From: Actinomycetes bacterium
GTDB lineage: Bacteria > Actinomycetota > Actinomycetes > Nanopelagicales > Nanopelagicaceae
Assembly: GCA_025363635.1 (NCBI GenBank)
Contig: JANYDL010000040.1
Span: 54,635 to 118,634, forward strand
Length of the DNA: 64,000 bases
Reading direction: 5' to 3'
Below, one piece after another: positions 1 to 8,948 of this stretch; positions within the stretch are counted from its first letter, which is position 1; the number at the start of each line of letters is the position of its first letter. The notes below the pieces were generated by a model, which was given only the letters and a program-made list of their open reading frames with translations, searched no databases and had not been told where the DNA came from. A program made the translations under genes and the position numbers.

Positions 1-374
1 TCGGTGAGTAGGTAAGTCCCAGCATCTTTCTTCATGATGTCCGCAATTTCGTTCTTGCCGGCAAAAACGTCATAGCAATGGTTGCCGCCCAAGCGAAAAA
101 CCCCATATCGGACCAACACTTCATCCAAGGCCCCGTAAGTTCCACAGTCGGAGTAAGCCACTCCAATCTTTTCGAATTTTCCTTGAATTTCTGCAAGGAC
201 CTTTTCGACCTCGATGGAAATTTCTTTGGGGCTGTTGTGAAGCAAAGATGGCAAGGAGAAGACCTGTACCGCCATACCACGATTTGCGACAATTTTCTCA
301 ATATGAAAGGAGAGAGCCCCACAGGAAATAATGGCCCTGCCCGCGATGCGGATTGAACTACCGGGGGAAGGCAA
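1..374 (-). CDS. DUF1638 domain protein, 3' end missing (left edge)
   Basis: Reading the minus strand from about 374 to the edge gives an uninterrupted frame with the pattern of DUF1638 proteins: an ISCGAL segment near the N-terminus, LPSLLHN, then YSDCGTYGALDEVL, GGNHCYDVFAG and AGTYLLT at the edge. There is no ATG. The likeliest start is TTG at 374, which overlaps the end of the activator gene by 17 nt and suggests translational coupling. DUF1638 genes are known to travel with corrinoid methyltransferase clusters, but the biochemical role is not established. Conserved Cys and His residues are compatible with a metal or corrinoid role (inference). The C-terminus lies outside the window. Confidence 0.8.
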   Translation of the reverse strand, partial: MPSPGSSIRIAGRAIISCGALSFHIEKIVANRGMAVQVFSLPSLLHNSPKEISIEVEKVLAEIQGKFEKIGVAYSDCGTYGALDEVLVRYGVFRLGGNHCYDVFAGKNEIADIMKKDAGTYLLT

Positions 375-2178
375 GGCGTTCCACAAACTTGTCATTGAAA
401 TCTGCTCTGTCAGAGAGCTCGACGTAGGCAATCTCATCGAGAAGTGCAGTGGCACCGTGACGTTCTTGTGCTGAGAGCAGAACCATTTTCGCTCCCTCTC
501 CCGCAACATTGCCGGCTGAGACAATTCTCATCACCGAAATCTTCGGCACTAGCCCAATCTTGATTGCAGAAGATGGCGAGAGATAAGAACCAAATGAGCC
601 GGCTAAGAGGACTTGCTGGATATCTCTTTCTTCCAGATTGAATTCTTCTAGTAAAAGTGCCCAACCCGTGGCGATTGCAGCCTTGGCAAATTGCAATTCA
701 CGTACATCTCTTTGCGTTAAGAAGATGGAATCATCGAGATTACCTTCTTCAGAGCCCCAGTCTAGTACGAAGATTCGTTCACCTTCTCTGTGGCACAGTC
801 GGGAAGCGAGTGAGGGAGCGACGGATTGTGCAACATCATCTGTGACGAAACGTCCGCTATGGTCGAGTAGTCCAATCTGCACAAGGACTGCACAAGCATC
901 GACCAATCCTGATCCGCAAATACCAATTGCCGGTGAATCTTCGATCGTGCCTATCACTAGTACACCATCGACAATTTTCACTGTTTCAATCGCGCCCGAT
1001 GCTGCACGTACTCCGCACTTTATAGATGCAGCCTCAAATGCAGGACCAGCGGGGGCTGCGGTAGCCAAGATCTTCGTGCCATCACCGAGAATAATTTCAC
1101 AATTTGTGCCAACATCAATAAATAGACGTAGTCGCTTGTCGCGGTCCATGCCAGATGCCAGGGCTCCCGCGATGATATCGCCCCCCACATAGGCGCCAAG
1201 GGAGGGAAGAATGATTGCCTTTGCTTGAGGATGGAGATCTAATCCAAGTTCAGTGGCCGAAACATCGGGAAATTCTGCGCTCGCCATTATGAAGGGAGCG
1301 ACACCGAGTGGCTCCGGATCTACACCCAAGAGTAGTTGGACCATTGTTGCGTTGCCTGCAAGAGCGACTTCATACACGTGAAGTGGATTGATGTTGGCTT
1401 CTTCGCAGACTTCTCGCGTCAATTGGGCCAAGGTGTCTTGAGCAAGCACGCGCAATCGACCTAAGGCGCTAGGGTCTAGCATCGTTGCACTTATTCTCGT
1501 GATTACATCAGCGCCAAAAGGTTGTTGTTTGTTAAGCATAGATTTGACTGCAAGAGGTGTACCTGCATTTAAATCCAAGAGAGTCGCCACGACCGTAGTG
1601 GTTCCTAAATCGTAAGCAATTCCATAACGTGAAGATGTTGTGTCACCAGCTTCAATGCCGATGAATTCTTGATCAATGAAAACAGCGGTGACTTTGAAAT
1701 GAGATGCTCGCAACATGGTAGGTAAATCGCGAATAGCAGGTAGCGAAAAAAAAGCCTGTATATCTTCTACGGCATCGAGCACTCGTACTATGTCGGTCCG
1801 TTGATCGTGCAAGGTTGGTTCCTCGAGTTCGATGTATCGTTTTTGTACAGCCGGACGAAGGATGACCTGTCTTCCAACCCCCACGGTGGCGGCTTTTGGC
1901 CGAGTGGTAAGAGCCGGCACACGCATGGAAATATCTGAAGTGGTTCGCACCAAACATGCCAGTCGCCAGCCGTCAACAATGTCACTTTGCGTGAATGCTC
2001 TCAAATCTAGTTTTGCTGGAGGAACATCTCCAGTCGTTATTTGAATCTTGCATTTCTTACATGTTCCATATCCTCCGCAGGTGGAATCTATTGCGATGCC
2101 GTTCCAAGAAGCTGCATCAAATGCGCTCACGCCGGTCGGAACCGTGATGATCTTTTCGATACTGCTTGAACCATCCAA
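358..2178 (-). CDS. RACo-type corrinoid reductive activator (2Fe-2S + ASKHA, DUF4445)
   Basis: This 606-aa protein begins with a plant-type ferredoxin domain: Cys34, Cys40, Cys43 and Cys75 form a CX5CX2CX31C pattern in CGGYGTCKKC and WRLACLVRT. A long ASKHA-fold ATPase region follows, with YDLGTTTVV, GNATM, LPSLGAYVGGD, DVGTNCEI and GICGSGLVD. Proteins of this kind use ATP to return inactive Co(II) corrinoid to Co(I), which suits the corrinoid protein in the same operon. TTG at 2178 is the first standard start. The frame stays open upstream to about 2300 without ATG, GTG or TTG, and its translation (RVKLSITSLEL) looks protein-like, so the true N-terminus is uncertain. It lies 85 nt after the methyltransferase gene. 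Confidence 0.88.
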   Translation of the reverse strand: MDGSSSIEKIITVPTGVSAFDAASWNGIAIDSTCGGYGTCKKCKIQITTGDVPPAKLDLRAFTQSDIVDGWRLACLVRTTSDISMRVPALTTRPKAATVGVGRQVILRPAVQKRYIELEEPTLHDQRTDIVRVLDAVEDIQAFFSLPAIRDLPTMLRASHFKVTAVFIDQEFIGIEAGDTTSSRYGIAYDLGTTTVVATLLDLNAGTPLAVKSMLNKQQPFGADVITRISATMLDPSALGRLRVLAQDTLAQLTREVCEEANINPLHVYEVALAGNATMVQLLLGVDPEPLGVAPFIMASAEFPDVSATELGLDLHPQAKAIILPSLGAYVGGDIIAGALASGMDRDKRLRLFIDVGTNCEIILGDGTKILATAAPAGPAFEAASIKCGVRAASGAIETVKIVDGVLVIGTIEDSPAIGICGSGLVDACAVLVQIGLLDHSGRFVTDDVAQSVAPSLASRLCHREGERIFVLDWGSEEGNLDDSIFLTQRDVRELQFAKAAIATGWALLLEEFNLEERDIQQVLLAGSFGSYLSPSSAIKIGLVPKISVMRIVSAGNVAGEGAKMVLLSAQERHGATALLDEIAYVELSDRADFNDKFVERLAFPR

Positions 2179-2263
2179 TTCCAGGGAAGTAATGGAAAGC
2201 TTTACTCGACCTGTGCCATCATGATCGGGAACAATCGGATCGAAAGCCTTTTCGCGCGCGATG

Positions 2264-3139
2264 CTAAGCCCCTGACTCTGCAGCAGCTTTGGCTGCTTCT
2301 AGAGCACGGAAGCGACTGATCCAATTCCCACCCCAAGGATCCAGGCCGAGCAATAAATCGGTCGCACGTACTGCTTCGACAATGTTCGCAGTTCTGGCAT
2401 CCATCACCGCGCTCGTTAGTCCATGTGACATAGCCGCAGGTAGGAAGGCCGCGTTAACTGCATGTCGATATGGCAGTCCGAATGAAACATTCGAAGCACC
2501 GAGAGTCATATTTAGCCCCCATTTTTCGCGAATCAAATAAATGGTTTCGAGTGTAATTTTTACCGCCTCAGGATCGGCCCCTACCGTCATCGCTAGAGGG
2601 TCGATGACAAGATCCTCGAGCGGAATTCCATATTTCTCAACTGTTCTCACGATCTTTTCCGTGATCACCATTCGTTCTGCCGCTGTCGCAGGAATTCCCG
2701 TTGCATCATTGGGCAATGCGATGATGACTGCTCCATGTTGCTTGATCAGAGGAAGGATGAGTTCCATCCGCTCTTCTTCGCCAGTGACGCTATTTACTAA
2801 GGCTTTACCCTGATATGTCTCTAGACCCACTTGAAGCGCTTCAATGATTGATGAATCAATGCAGATCGGAAGATCCGTTAGGGATTGGATTTCTTTTATG
2901 GCTCTGCCGAGAAGTGCTGGCTCGTCCGTGAGGGGGACCCCCATGTTCACGTCCAGCACATCTGCCCCGCCATTGACTTGTTGCTCAATGTCAATCGCTA
3001 ATTGAGATAGATCGTTTGCTCGCAGTTGCGCTTGAAATTTCTTACGTCCTGTTGGGTTGATTCGCTCACCGATAATGCAAAATGGTTGATCATGCCCAAT
3101 CGTGACTGTTTTGGTGGCGGACTTCAGAACGGTATGCAT
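2264..3139 (-). CDS. Methyltetrahydrofolate:corrinoid methyltransferase (pterin-binding, AcsE/MtgA-like)
   Basis: A 291-aa pterin-binding TIM-barrel protein of the methyltetrahydrofolate methyltransferase family. Visible marks are IGERINPTGRKKF near residue 25, GADVLDVNMG near 60, a D-S-S strand (ICIDSS), VNSVTGEE, and IDPLAMTVGAD in the second half. It should pass a methyl group between the Co-methyl corrinoid protein and tetrahydrofolate in the cytoplasm. In this operon, with an MttB-like enzyme opposite, the direction is probably corrinoid to THF. It is only the MeTr domain, as in stand-alone MtgA/AcsE, not a MetH fusion. ATG at 3139 has AGGAG eight bases upstream. It follows metF after 19 nt. 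Confidence 0.9.
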   Translation of the reverse strand: MHTVLKSATKTVTIGHDQPFCIIGERINPTGRKKFQAQLRANDLSQLAIDIEQQVNGGADVLDVNMGVPLTDEPALLGRAIKEIQSLTDLPICIDSSIIEALQVGLETYQGKALVNSVTGEEERMELILPLIKQHGAVIIALPNDATGIPATAAERMVITEKIVRTVEKYGIPLEDLVIDPLAMTVGADPEAVKITLETIYLIREKWGLNMTLGASNVSFGLPYRHAVNAAFLPAAMSHGLTSAVMDARTANIVEAVRATDLLLGLDPWGGNWISRFRALEAAKAAAESGA

Positions 3140-3158
3140 TGAGGGCTCCTAAGTGGGT

Positions 3159-4067
3159 TCATGGTTGCAACTTCTGACGCGGTGTTCTTCCAAGATCTCG
3201 CATAAGTCTTTCTAAGGTGTCGTCGTGGCGAAAGTCAGCGATGTGAAGTCCTCGAACATTGGGTTGAGCAAGTGCATGTAAAGATTGTTCCAGAGTTAAT
3301 CGGTATGCGGCCTCGCCCTGATCAGAACTTCCCTCAACTCGGTCAATTAGTTCTTGGGGTATATCGATTCCCGGAACTTTCTCATTCATAAATTTCATGC
3401 CTCGTGATCCGTTGAGAAGTACCACGGTCGGGAGTAGATGCATTTTGGGAACTAGTGTTGCAACGCCAGAGCAAAACTTTTCTAAGCGGTCTTGATGAAA
3501 GCAAATCTGCAATTGAAGAAATTTGGCTCCTGCACGAAACTTTTTGAGAGTTCTCTCGACTCGATAATCAAAAGGTGGAGCTCCAGCATTTTCTACTGCT
3601 CCAATGTAAAACTGGGGTGCGGGCGAGATTTTACGACCGGAAAGGTAGGTGCCATGTGAAAGCGATGAAGCCACGCTTATTGCTTGAGGAGCGTCAAGAT
3701 CAAAGACTCGACGAGATTCAGGTTCATCTCCTGCAGTCACATCATCGCCGGTCAGAAGAGAAAGATTTTCAATTCCATGCAGCGCCGCTCCCATCATGTC
3801 TGCTTGAATCGCCAGTCGGTTTTTATCACGACAGACAATCTGCATAATGGGTTCTAAGCCTTGCTCTTTAATCGCTATAGCCACGGCCATATTAGAAGCA
3901 TGAGCGTGAGCGGCTGGGTTATCTGTTGCATTAACTGCGTCAAACCAAGGCGAAAGTCGTTGCGCAGTTGCGATCACCTTCTCCATTCCTGCGCCATCGA
4001 TCGTCGCAAATTCTGAGGTGTATACATGCCTCGAATCTCCCTCTAGTAATTCTTGAAGACGAGACAC
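3159..4067 (-). CDS. metF: Methylenetetrahydrofolate reductase
   Basis: A 302-aa MetF-fold flavoprotein. It shows TSEFATIDGAG at the start, NATDNPAAHAHASNMAVAI, QIVCRDKNRLAIQADMMGA, NLSLLTGDD and FQYIGA-type strands typical of the family. It interconverts 5-methyl-THF and 5,10-methylene-THF. Next to the corrinoid and methyl-THF genes it probably runs in the oxidative direction, feeding methyl groups from betaine into the one-carbon pool (inference). GTG at 4067 lies 2 nt after the stop of the MetV-like gene, so the two are surely co-transcribed. Methyl-THF oxidation by MetF together with MetV is known from acetogens. Confidence 0.9.
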   Translation of the reverse strand: MSRLQELLEGDSRHVYTSEFATIDGAGMEKVIATAQRLSPWFDAVNATDNPAAHAHASNMAVAIAIKEQGLEPIMQIVCRDKNRLAIQADMMGAALHGIENLSLLTGDDVTAGDEPESRRVFDLDAPQAISVASSLSHGTYLSGRKISPAPQFYIGAVENAGAPPFDYRVERTLKKFRAGAKFLQLQICFHQDRLEKFCSGVATLVPKMHLLPTVVLLNGSRGMKFMNEKVPGIDIPQELIDRVEGSSDQGEAAYRLTLEQSLHALAQPNVRGLHIADFRHDDTLERLMRDLGRTPRQKLQP

Positions 4068-4069
4068 TT

Positions 4070-4453
4070 TTACTCACCAACACACTGATCTGCGATGTTC
4101 CAACCTGCTGGCACTTGTCGATCTCGGCGAGTGACCAGATTGATCCACGAAGAAGTTCCTTTAAGTCGCATATCCACTGGAGGGCGCAGTTCGTTGTAGT
4201 GATCCCGCCATGCCTGGGGAAGTGGAAGCGATTCTTTTCGCTCGTAAGCCTTAGCCCAGACGCACTGCATCTCAGGATTGACTTCGCAATTGCCGTCTTC
4301 TCGTACCCCGCCGCATGGACCGTTTCGAAGAGTTTTTGGACATGTCATTGGGCAAGTCATTCCTGTTGAATGCAATACGCATTGCCCGCACATTCTGCAA
4401 TCCCAAATGGGTTGTTTGATCGCGTGTTCAATTATTGGAAGGAGTTTTGGCAT
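4070..4453 (-). CDS. MetV-like zinc/iron-binding partner of MetF (MTHFR C-terminal family)
   Basis: A small 127-aa Cys-rich protein matching the methylenetetrahydrofolate reductase C-terminal (MetV) family. Eight Cys occur at about residues 19, 22, 25, 34, 38, 47, 56 and 64, in CRMCGQC, GMTCPMTCPK, NGPCGG and GNCEVNPEMQC. In acetogens MetV pairs with MetF and links it to a further electron carrier. Here it sits 2 nt upstream of metF and 7 nt after the corrinoid-protein gene. The arrangement supports a MetF-MetV complex that oxidises methyl-THF. The tail beyond the Cys block (VWAKAYER to the end) looks ordinary. Confidence 0.85.
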   Translation of the reverse strand: MPKLLPIIEHAIKQPIWDCRMCGQCVLHSTGMTCPMTCPKTLRNGPCGGVREDGNCEVNPEMQCVWAKAYERKESLPLPQAWRDHYNELRPPVDMRLKGTSSWINLVTRRDRQVPAGWNIADQCVGE

Positions 4454-4460
4454 CTATGTG

Positions 4461-5120
4461 TTAGACCGAAGCGCGCTGTTTCTTAATTAATTCTTTAGCC
4501 AACCGCACAGCTGTTGATGCATCCGCCGCGTAACCATCAGCACCGACCGCATCGGCATATTCCTGTGTTACAGGAGCACCGCCCACCATAATGATGAGTC
4601 CTTCTCTCAGTCCCGCTTTCGTTATTTCATGGATATTCACTTTAAACATTGGCATTGTGGTTGTAAGAAATGCGGACATTCCAAGAATGTCTGGCTTATG
4701 TTCTGCAATTGCGGCTACAAATTTCTCGGGAGCAACCTGCACCCCCAAATCAATGACATTAAATCCAGCGCCTTCGAGCATAATATTGACTAGATTCTTC
4801 CCAATATCGTGAACGTCACCCTTAACGGTGCCCATCACAAACGTTCCCACGGTTTCTGCCCCAGTATCAGCAAGGAGTGGTCGTAGAACATTGAGAGCAC
4901 CTGCCATTGCTTTTCCGGCGATTAACATTTCTGGAACGAAGTAGTCGCCTCGTTCAAAACGAGACCCAACTTCTTCCAGTGAAGGAATAAGAGCCTCAAA
5001 AAGTATTGTGTCTGGACCCATGCCAGAAGCAAGCGCCTCTTGAGTAAGTGCTAGAACTCTAGGCGCATTGCCGAGAAGAGTTTCGTCATAGAGTCCTTTG
5101 ATAATTTCATCATGCGTCAT
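4461..5120 (-). CDS. Corrinoid (B12-binding) methyl-carrier protein, MtbC/MtgC-like
   Basis: A 219-aa two-domain carrier. The N-terminal helical cap (about residues 1-85) precedes a B12-binding Rossmann domain with DVHDIGKNLV (His104 as lower axial ligand), then VIDLGVQV, GMSAFLTTTM and MVGGAPVTQEYADAVGADGYA. It accepts the methyl group from the MttB-like enzyme and presents it to the methyl-THF transferase. Its ATG overlaps the stop of the IclR gene in an ATGA, so it is translationally coupled to the regulator. The protein has the usual length of MttC/MtbC/MtgC carriers. Substrate class cannot be read from it alone. Confidence 0.93.
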   Translation of the reverse strand: MTHDEIIKGLYDETLLGNAPRVLALTQEALASGMGPDTILFEALIPSLEEVGSRFERGDYFVPEMLIAGKAMAGALNVLRPLLADTGAETVGTFVMGTVKGDVHDIGKNLVNIMLEGAGFNVIDLGVQVAPEKFVAAIAEHKPDILGMSAFLTTTMPMFKVNIHEITKAGLREGLIIMVGGAPVTQEYADAVGADGYAADASTAVRLAKELIKKQRASV

Positions 5121-5884
5121 GCTGCGCCCACCTTTTTCTCATCATCGGTATGTGCTCGATCAATTTCCGAGATAATCAAATTGCCTATCTCTCTAAATTG
5201 TTTTGCGGTAAGACGTGGAGAAGGCGCTGAAATTGAAATGGAACCTAGGATCATTCCATCCGTCTCCCTTATTGGAGCCGCAATCGCCACCAAACCTTCT
5301 TCTAATTCATCATCGATCGTGGCATAACCTTGACGACGTACTACTTCTAGTTCTTCAAGTAGTCGCGCGCGAGAGGTAATACTTTTTGGTGCGCGTTTTT
5401 CCAATTTACCAGCCGGAATTTTTACCGCGCCATAGGCAAGGAGCACCTTGCCTAATGCCGAACAGTGGTAGGGAACGTTTGCACCAATCCAATTGGTAGC
5501 GCCCAATAAATAGCGACCATCTACTTGGTCGATGAGTTCGACAAAACCATTTCCTGCAATAGCGAGATTGGCTGTCTCGCCTGTTTTCTTCGCTAGGGAT
5601 TCGAGTATCGGTCTCATCCGTGTGACAAGATCTAGTTCTTGATTTCTCTGCCTCGCAAATCGATTGATCACCGGACCTGAAAAGTAGGCACCTGTCTTAT
5701 CTCGCTTGATCAACCCCTGTCGTTCAAGCGCTGCGAGAAGTCTGGATGTTGTGCTCTTGGGTAATTCGTGAGCGCTCGATAACTGGCTCAATAGTGGCGG
5801 ATGATCCGCTTCTAAAATGTGAATGAGAAGTGAGCTAGCTCGATCAATAGCTTGAACACCACTAGGGACCGATTCCTTCGCCAA
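5117..5884 (-). CDS. IclR-family transcriptional regulator of the corrinoid/betaine locus
   Basis: A 255-aa IclR-type protein: an N-terminal winged helix (residues about 8-70, with LPKSTTSRLLAALERQGLIKRD) and a C-terminal effector domain (LAIAGNGFVELIDQVDGRYLL, YHCSALGKVLLAYG, GYATIDDELEEGLVAIAAPIRE). TTG at 5884 was chosen because GGAGGT stands six bases upstream at 5891-5896. The longer TTG frame from 5902 has no ribosome site. It heads the minus-strand operon and lies opposite the MttB-like gene, with a palindrome between them, so autoregulation plus control of both operons is likely. The ligand could be choline, betaine or a degradation product (inference). Confidence 0.9.
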   Translation of the reverse strand: MAKESVPSGVQAIDRASSLLIHILEADHPPLLSQLSSAHELPKSTTSRLLAALERQGLIKRDKTGAYFSGPVINRFARQRNQELDLVTRMRPILESLAKKTGETANLAIAGNGFVELIDQVDGRYLLGATNWIGANVPYHCSALGKVLLAYGAVKIPAGKLEKRAPKSITSRARLLEELEVVRRQGYATIDDELEEGLVAIAAPIRETDGMILGSISISAPSPRLTAKQFREIGNLIISEIDRAHTDDEKKVGAA

Positions 5885-5910
5885 GACAGGACCTCCGCTC
5901 AATTCGCAAG

Positions 5911-5929
5911 TGTTCCATAATATGGAACA
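5911..5929. promoter_or_regulatory. Inverted repeat, likely IclR-type operator
   Basis: The arms TGTTCCATA and TATGGAACA form a perfect 9-bp palindrome around one central base. A further half-site TGTTCCA follows at 5932-5938. TTCCAnnnnTGGAA-like dyads are common IclR-family operators. The site lies between the IclR start (5884) and the MttB-like start (5991), just downstream of a candidate minus-strand promoter. Confidence 0.75.
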
Positions 5930-5945
5930 CTTGTTCCACGTTCTT

Positions 5946-5974
5946 AGCGTATTCTCGGAACCGTCTCAGGTCAA
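5946..5974 (-). promoter_or_regulatory. Candidate promoter of the minus-strand corrinoid operon
   Basis: On the minus strand TTGACC (5974-5969) stands 17 bases before TACGCT (5951-5946), which fits TAnnnT. Transcription would begin near 5939, immediately before the palindrome at 5911-5929, so a bound regulator would block it. This is a sequence match only. Confidence 0.4.
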
Positions 5975-5990
5975 TACATCGGAGGTCCAT

Positions 5991-7430
5991 GTGTTTAAGA
6001 ATCGAATGCCTCGTTACGAGATTATGAGCGAGGAATCCATGTCGGTGCTCGACGCGGGCTGGCGTCGTATTGTTTCTGAAATTGGAATCGAGTTCATGAG
6101 CCCATGGGCGCTAGAAGTTCTGCGCGAAGCTGGTCAAACCGTAGAGGGCGACAACGTCAAGTTTGACCCGGATTGGATTGTTAAACAGATTGCGAAAGCG
6201 CCGCAGGAATTTGATCTGCGTGCACGCAATCCACAGCACAATGTCCATATTGGTGGCGACTCAATGGTATTCGGCGGGGTATATGGACCGCCTTTCGTCC
6301 GCGAAGGAAGTGTGCGACGCGATGCAACTTTTCAAGACTATGAGAATTTTTGCAAACTTGCACAATCATTTGACGCCCTCGACAGCGTCGGTGGAGTGGT
6401 CTGCGAGCCAAATGATCTCTCACTAGATTCTCGTCACCTCGACATGGCATTTGCAGCGGCCACGTTGACTGACAAGTTCTTCATGGGAAATGTTGTCACC
6501 GCTGAGAATGCAAAAGACGTCATTCGAATGGCTGAAATTCTTCACGGAGGTCGATCAGCGATAGAGGAAACTCCCGCTTTGATATCTCTCATCAATTGCA
6601 ATTCTCCCCTTCGCTGGGATGATCGCATGTTGGATTCGCTACGTGAATATGCGATGGCTGGACAACCGGTGGTTGTCACTCCGTTTTTGCTGATGGGCGC
6701 AATGAGTCCAGTGACAATTCCTTCGACGCTCGCTCAACAAATTGCCGAGGCTCTTTCGGGTATCGCGTTGGTACAACTCTTGCGACCCGGTGTGCCGGTC
6801 GTATTCGGTTCATTTCTTTCAAATATCGATATGCAATCTGGATCCCCTCAATTTGGAACACCTGAATCAGGAATTGGACTTCTCTGCACGGGTCAAATCG
6901 CTCGTCATTTCAAGTTGCCTTTTAGAGGAGGCGGAGGTCTCAATTCATCGCAGACCGTAGATGCTCAATCTGCATATCAAACGATGATGACGATGATGCC
7001 CACATTTTTAGCAGGTACAAACTGGGTGATGCACACAGCTGGTTGGTTAGAAGGCGGACTCGTCTCCTCATATGACAAATTCATTCTGGACGTTGAGATT
7101 TTGCAATCGTTGATGGTGGAATTTACGCCCCTAGAATTTACCGAGTCTTCATTGGCCTTCGATGCTCACCTTGAGGTTGGACACGGTGGGCATTTCCTAG
7201 GTGCCGCTCACACGATGGATCGATTCCGCGATTGCTTCTATCGCCCCTTCCTCACAAATAGCGATAATTATGAGCGCTGGACGCGGCTTGGTGCACGAGA
7301 TACGAGAGCACGTGCTGAGGAGATTTGGAAGAAGAAATTGGAAGATTACGTCCTGCCCGAGATGGACCCACAAATTTTAGGTGAATTGACTGAATTTGTC
7401 TCCATGCGGAAGAGTCAACTCGATGGTTAG
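5991..7430 (+). CDS. MttB-family (non-pyrrolysine) corrinoid-dependent methyltransferase, probable glycine betaine methyltransferase
   Basis: A 479-aa trimethylamine-methyltransferase-family protein with no in-frame amber codon, so it is the non-pyrrolysine type to which glycine betaine methyltransferase MtgB belongs. Family traits are IMSEESMSVLDAGWRRIVSEIGIEF at the start, NCNSPLRWDDRML near the middle, PVVVTPFLLMGAMSPVT, PVVFGSFLSNIDM and FRGGGGLNSSQTVDAQSAYQ. GTG at 5991 has GGAGGT at 5981-5986; the frame extends to 5910 but without a ribosome site. The enzyme would demethylate a quaternary amine and methylate the corrinoid protein encoded opposite. Betaine is favoured by the neighbouring dehydrogenases and transporter. 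Carnitine, proline betaine or dimethylglycine betaine analogues remain possible. Confidence 0.87.
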   Translation: MFKNRMPRYEIMSEESMSVLDAGWRRIVSEIGIEFMSPWALEVLREAGQTVEGDNVKFDPDWIVKQIAKAPQEFDLRARNPQHNVHIGGDSMVFGGVYGPPFVREGSVRRDATFQDYENFCKLAQSFDALDSVGGVVCEPNDLSLDSRHLDMAFAAATLTDKFFMGNVVTAENAKDVIRMAEILHGGRSAIEETPALISLINCNSPLRWDDRMLDSLREYAMAGQPVVVTPFLLMGAMSPVTIPSTLAQQIAEALSGIALVQLLRPGVPVVFGSFLSNIDMQSGSPQFGTPESGIGLLCTGQIARHFKLPFRGGGGLNSSQTVDAQSAYQTMMTMMPTFLAGTNWVMHTAGWLEGGLVSSYDKFILDVEILQSLMVEFTPLEFTESSLAFDAHLEVGHGGHFLGAAHTMDRFRDCFYRPFLTNSDNYERWTRLGARDTRARAEEIWKKKLEDYVLPEMDPQILGELTEFVSMRKSQLDG

Positions 7431-7436
7431 CGCGCA

Positions 7437-8948
7437 ATGAGCGTGGGAAGTTTGATGGCTGCGACTTTGTTTATCGACGGGAAGTGGAGAGCATCGTCTG
7501 CTGGCCGAATCCACGAAGTGAGAAGTCCTCATGATGGCTCTCTCGTCACAACCGTTGACGAAGCTAGCGCGGCCGATGTCGAAGACGCGATAGATGCGGC
7601 GAGAAAATCATTTGATTCGGGAGTTTTTGCTTGCTGGAGTTGGAGAGAAAGAAGTGAATTAGTCGGAAGAATTGCAGATTTACTTGAACGTGATGCCAAA
7701 CTCATCGCCAAAAAAGAAAGTGACGATACAGGGAAACGTTTAATAGAGGCAGAATACGATGTCGCCGATGTGGTTGCTACCTTTCGACATTTTGCCGCCC
7801 TTGGTGAAAAACATGACGATCATATAGTCGATGTTGGTTTAGCACATGTAACGAGTCGAATCGTTAGTGAACCTATTGGCGTTTGCTCGCTTATTGGTCC
7901 TTGGAATTACCCACTATTGCAAATTGCTTGGAAAGTTGCGCCCGCCTTGGTTGCTGGCTGTTCATTCATTCTTAAGCCGAGTGAGTTGACTCCAGAAAGT
8001 GCGATTCACTTGATGCAGCTCGTTGAGGAGGCCGGAACTCCACTTGGTGTGGCTAATCTAATTCTTGGACCGGGATCTGTTGTCGGGTACGCGCTCACCA
8101 CAGATCCGCGCATTGACATGGTTTCATTTACTGGGGGATTGAGTACGGGTAAAACGATTATGGTCGGTGCTGCGCCCACGATAAAGAGATTAGCTCTCGA
8201 GCTCGGCGGAAAAAATCCACATATTATTTTTGCTGATGCTGATCTTGAGGCCGCAATTGATAACGCAGTTACCGGTGCCTTCCTGCACTCGGGCCAAGTT
8301 TGTTCTGCGGGTACACGGTTGATTGTTGAGCGTTCAGTTCACGATCAGGTAGTTTCAGAGATAGTGAGAAGAGCAAAGGAAATTCGATTAGGCGGACCCG
8401 AAGATTTGAGCGCCGAAACTGGTCCATTGATTAGTCAAAGCCATTTCAAGAGCGTCGAAAATTACGTGGCAAAAGGTGTAGCAGAAGGTGCTCGACTGCT
8501 GGTTGGCGGGGTGCGTGCGAATCGAGAAGACCTCGTCAATGGTTGGTATTTCTTGCCCACCGTGTTCGATGGATGCACGACGGATATGTATTGCGTACAA
8601 GAAGAATCATTTGGACCGATTATGACGGTGGAAGTTTTTGATTCAGAAAGAGAAGCGATCGCTCTAGGAAACGACACAATTTTTGGTCTCTCAGGAGGTG
8701 TATGGAGTCGCGACCTCGAAAAAGCTGCACGCGTTGCAGCCGGCCTTCGACACGGAACGATCTGGGTGAATGACTATGGTCCATATCGTCCTGCGGCCGA
8801 ATGGGGCGGCTATAAACAATCGGGTAATGGTCGGGAACTTGGATCCCACGGTTTATCCGAATACCTTGAAATAAAGCATATTTGGACCAACAATTCACCT
8901 AGTAAATCAGGTTGGTTTCATGATTCATCAGGGGGAGATGTCCAATGA
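7437..8948 (+). CDS. betB: Aldehyde dehydrogenase, betaine-aldehyde type
   Basis: A 503-aa NAD(P)-dependent aldehyde dehydrogenase. The catalytic Cys is in GQVCSAGTR (about residue 289), the general base Glu in LELGGKNP, and the cofactor loop in [35 protein letters not shown] and [21 protein letters not shown] agree with the betaine-aldehyde dehydrogenase branch. It would oxidise betaine aldehyde, made by the choline dehydrogenase downstream, to glycine betaine. ATG at 7437 follows the MttB-like stop by 6 nt; ATG at 7455 ([11 protein letters not shown]) is an equally good start, with GGGAAG close by. Its exact substrate is inferred from context. Confidence 0.82.
   Translation: MSVGSLMAATLFIDGKWRASSAGRIHEVRSPHDGSLVTTVDEASAADVEDAIDAARKSFDSGVFACWSWRERSELVGRIADLLERDAKLIAKKESDDTGKRLIEAEYDVADVVATFRHFAALGEKHDDHIVDVGLAHVTSRIVSEPIGVCSLIGPWNYPLLQIAWKVAPALVAGCSFILKPSELTPESAIHLMQLVEEAGTPLGVANLILGPGSVVGYALTTDPRIDMVSFTGGLSTGKTIMVGAAPTIKRLALELGGKNPHIIFADADLEAAIDNAVTGAFLHSGQVCSAGTRLIVERSVHDQVVSEIVRRAKEIRLGGPEDLSAETGPLISQSHFKSVENYVAKGVAEGARLLVGGVRANREDLVNGWYFLPTVFDGCTTDMYCVQEESFGPIMTVEVFDSEREAIALGNDTIFGLSGGVWSRDLEKAARVAAGLRHGTIWVNDYGPYRPAAEWGGYKQSGNGRELGSHGLSEYLEIKHIWTNNSPSKSGWFHDSSGGDVQ

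Noticed and set aside
638..1192. Long plus-strand frame opposite the activator gene
   Set aside because: Low-complexity Ser/Thr/Pro composition and no family pattern; the minus-strand frame is a complete known family.
5910..5990. Longer N-terminus of the MttB-like protein from GTG 5910
   Set aside because: It would translate the palindrome, and a good ribosome site (GGAGGT) exists only before GTG 5991.
5991..7430. Pyrrolysine-type trimethylamine methyltransferase MttB
   Set aside because: The frame has no internal amber codon and no pyrrolysine genes are nearby, so it is the non-pyrrolysine type.
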